Assembly (NCBI GenBank): GCA_947588775.1
Contig: CANPZQ010000084.1
Location: 1-8,715 of the forward strand
Direction: 5' to 3'
Length of the DNA stretch: 8,715 nt
Source: an uncultured Clostridia bacterium
GTDB taxonomy: Bacteria > Bacillota > Clostridia > Oscillospirales > Ruminococcaceae
The position numbers and the translations under genes are program-made. Positions 8,247-8,715 of the stretch are shown here, in pieces. How positions within the stretch are numbered: the stretch's first letter is position 1; every line of letters starts with the position of its first letter. The notes under the pieces are model-generated. The model searched no databases. It saw nothing but the letters and a program-made list of their open reading frames with translations, and was not told where the DNA came from.

Positions 8247-8715
8247 TCACGCTATAATTATTTTGTCGTCGCCCTTGATGATTTCTCCGATTATGTACGC
8301 GTCCTCGCCGTTTTCGCGGAGGGTTTCAAGCGCGGTTTGCGCGTCGTTTTTCGCAACGACGACGCTCATTCCCACGCCCATGTTGTAGGTGTTGAACATA
8401 TCCCTCTCGGGGATATTTCCCGCGGCCTGAATAAGCCCGAAAATCGGCGGAATTTTCAGCGCGGAGCGGTCGATTTTCGCGCAAAGCCCGTCCGGCACCG
8501 ACCGCGGGATATTCTCGTAGAACCCGCCGCCGGTGATATGCGAAATTCCCTTTACGTCGGCTTTTTCCAAAAGCGCGAGCACCGGCTTCACATAAATTCT
8601 CGTCGGCTCCAAAAGTGCCTCGCCGAGGGATTTGCCACCGAGCTCGGCGCGCGGAGTTTTAAGGTCGGCGTTTTCGATGTCGAACACCTTTCTTACGAGC
8701 GAGAACCCGTTAGAG
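8247..8715 (-). CDS. purM: Phosphoribosylformylglycinamidine cyclo-ligase (AIR synthetase) PurM, C-terminal part
   Basis: PurM closes the imidazole ring, converting FGAM and ATP to AIR. The frame is open from the right edge, with 155 residues before TGA at 8247. It begins in SNGFSLVRKVF, the conserved block near the middle of PurM, so roughly the first 190 residues lie outside the window. Other hallmarks are GEALLEPTRIYVKPVL (31-46 of the visible part), GISHITGGGFYENIPR (56-71), the substrate-pocket region IFGLIQAAGNIPERDMFNTYNMGVGM (91-116), and a C-terminal IIGEI. A GTG at 8687 could be mistaken for a start, but homology clearly continues upstream of it. It is the first gene visible of the operon; purF and earlier genes are expected further upstream, which is inference. 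Confidence 0.96.
   Translation of the reverse strand, partial: SNGFSLVRKVFDIENADLKTPRAELGGKSLGEALLEPTRIYVKPVLALLEKADVKGISHITGGGFYENIPRSVPDGLCAKIDRSALKIPPIFGLIQAAGNIPERDMFNTYNMGVGMSVVVAKNDAQTALETLRENGEDAYIIGEIIKGDDKIIIA

Noticed and set aside
8247..8687. A complete 146-residue gene starting at the GTG at 8687
   Set aside because: The same frame continues upstream to the window edge with the conserved PurM block SNGFSLVRK, so this is the tail of a full PurM and not a short gene.

Overview
The window carries one strand-consistent block of de novo purine biosynthesis genes, all read on the minus strand (right to left). In transcription order they are: the 3' part of purM (AIR synthase), a purN whose product carries an extra C-terminal GNAT acetyltransferase domain, a PurO-type IMP cyclohydrolase, a free-standing AICAR formyltransferase (the transformylase half of PurH), glyA (serine hydroxymethyltransferase), purD (GAR synthetase, interrupted by a one-base frameshift), and the 5' two thirds of a long purL (FGAM synthase). 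Most junctions are 1 to 24 bases, with Shine-Dalgarno sequences lying in or next to the preceding stop codon, so this is almost certainly one operon. Both edges cut genes: purM lacks its N-terminal half and purL lacks its C-terminal part. No plus-strand gene is supported.

Organism: the sequence fits a fairly GC-rich member of the Bacillota, class Clostridia, with an Oscillospiraceae/Ruminococcaceae-like or uncultured relative as my best guess. The reasons are the split PurH function (PurO-like cyclohydrolase plus separate transformylase), the long clade-II style PurL N-terminus, strong GGAG-type ribosome binding sites and the flavour of the PurD and PurN sequences. This is recognition from memory, not a database search.

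How the genes cooperate: PurD makes GAR from phosphoribosylamine and glycine. PurN formylates GAR, PurL converts FGAR to FGAM, and PurM closes the imidazole ring. The AICAR formyltransferase and the IMP cyclohydrolase then perform the last two steps to IMP. GlyA sits logically among them, because it makes glycine (PurD substrate) and 5,10-methylene-THF, the precursor of the 10-formyl-THF used by both formyltransferases. PurF, PurE/K, PurC and PurB are not in the window. The operon promoter and any purine-responsive leader would lie beyond the right edge.

The unexpected parts are (a) the PurN-GNAT fusion; (b) a purD broken by a missing base in a run of six A, with everything else intact; and (c) the only real spacer, 163 bases between glyA and purD. 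That spacer holds a compact 105-bp, 77% GC element with 19/21-matching terminal inverted repeats. On the transcribed-sense strand its loop contains a four-tract G-quadruplex motif with one-base loops. I see no phage, IS transposase, CRISPR, tRNA or rRNA here.
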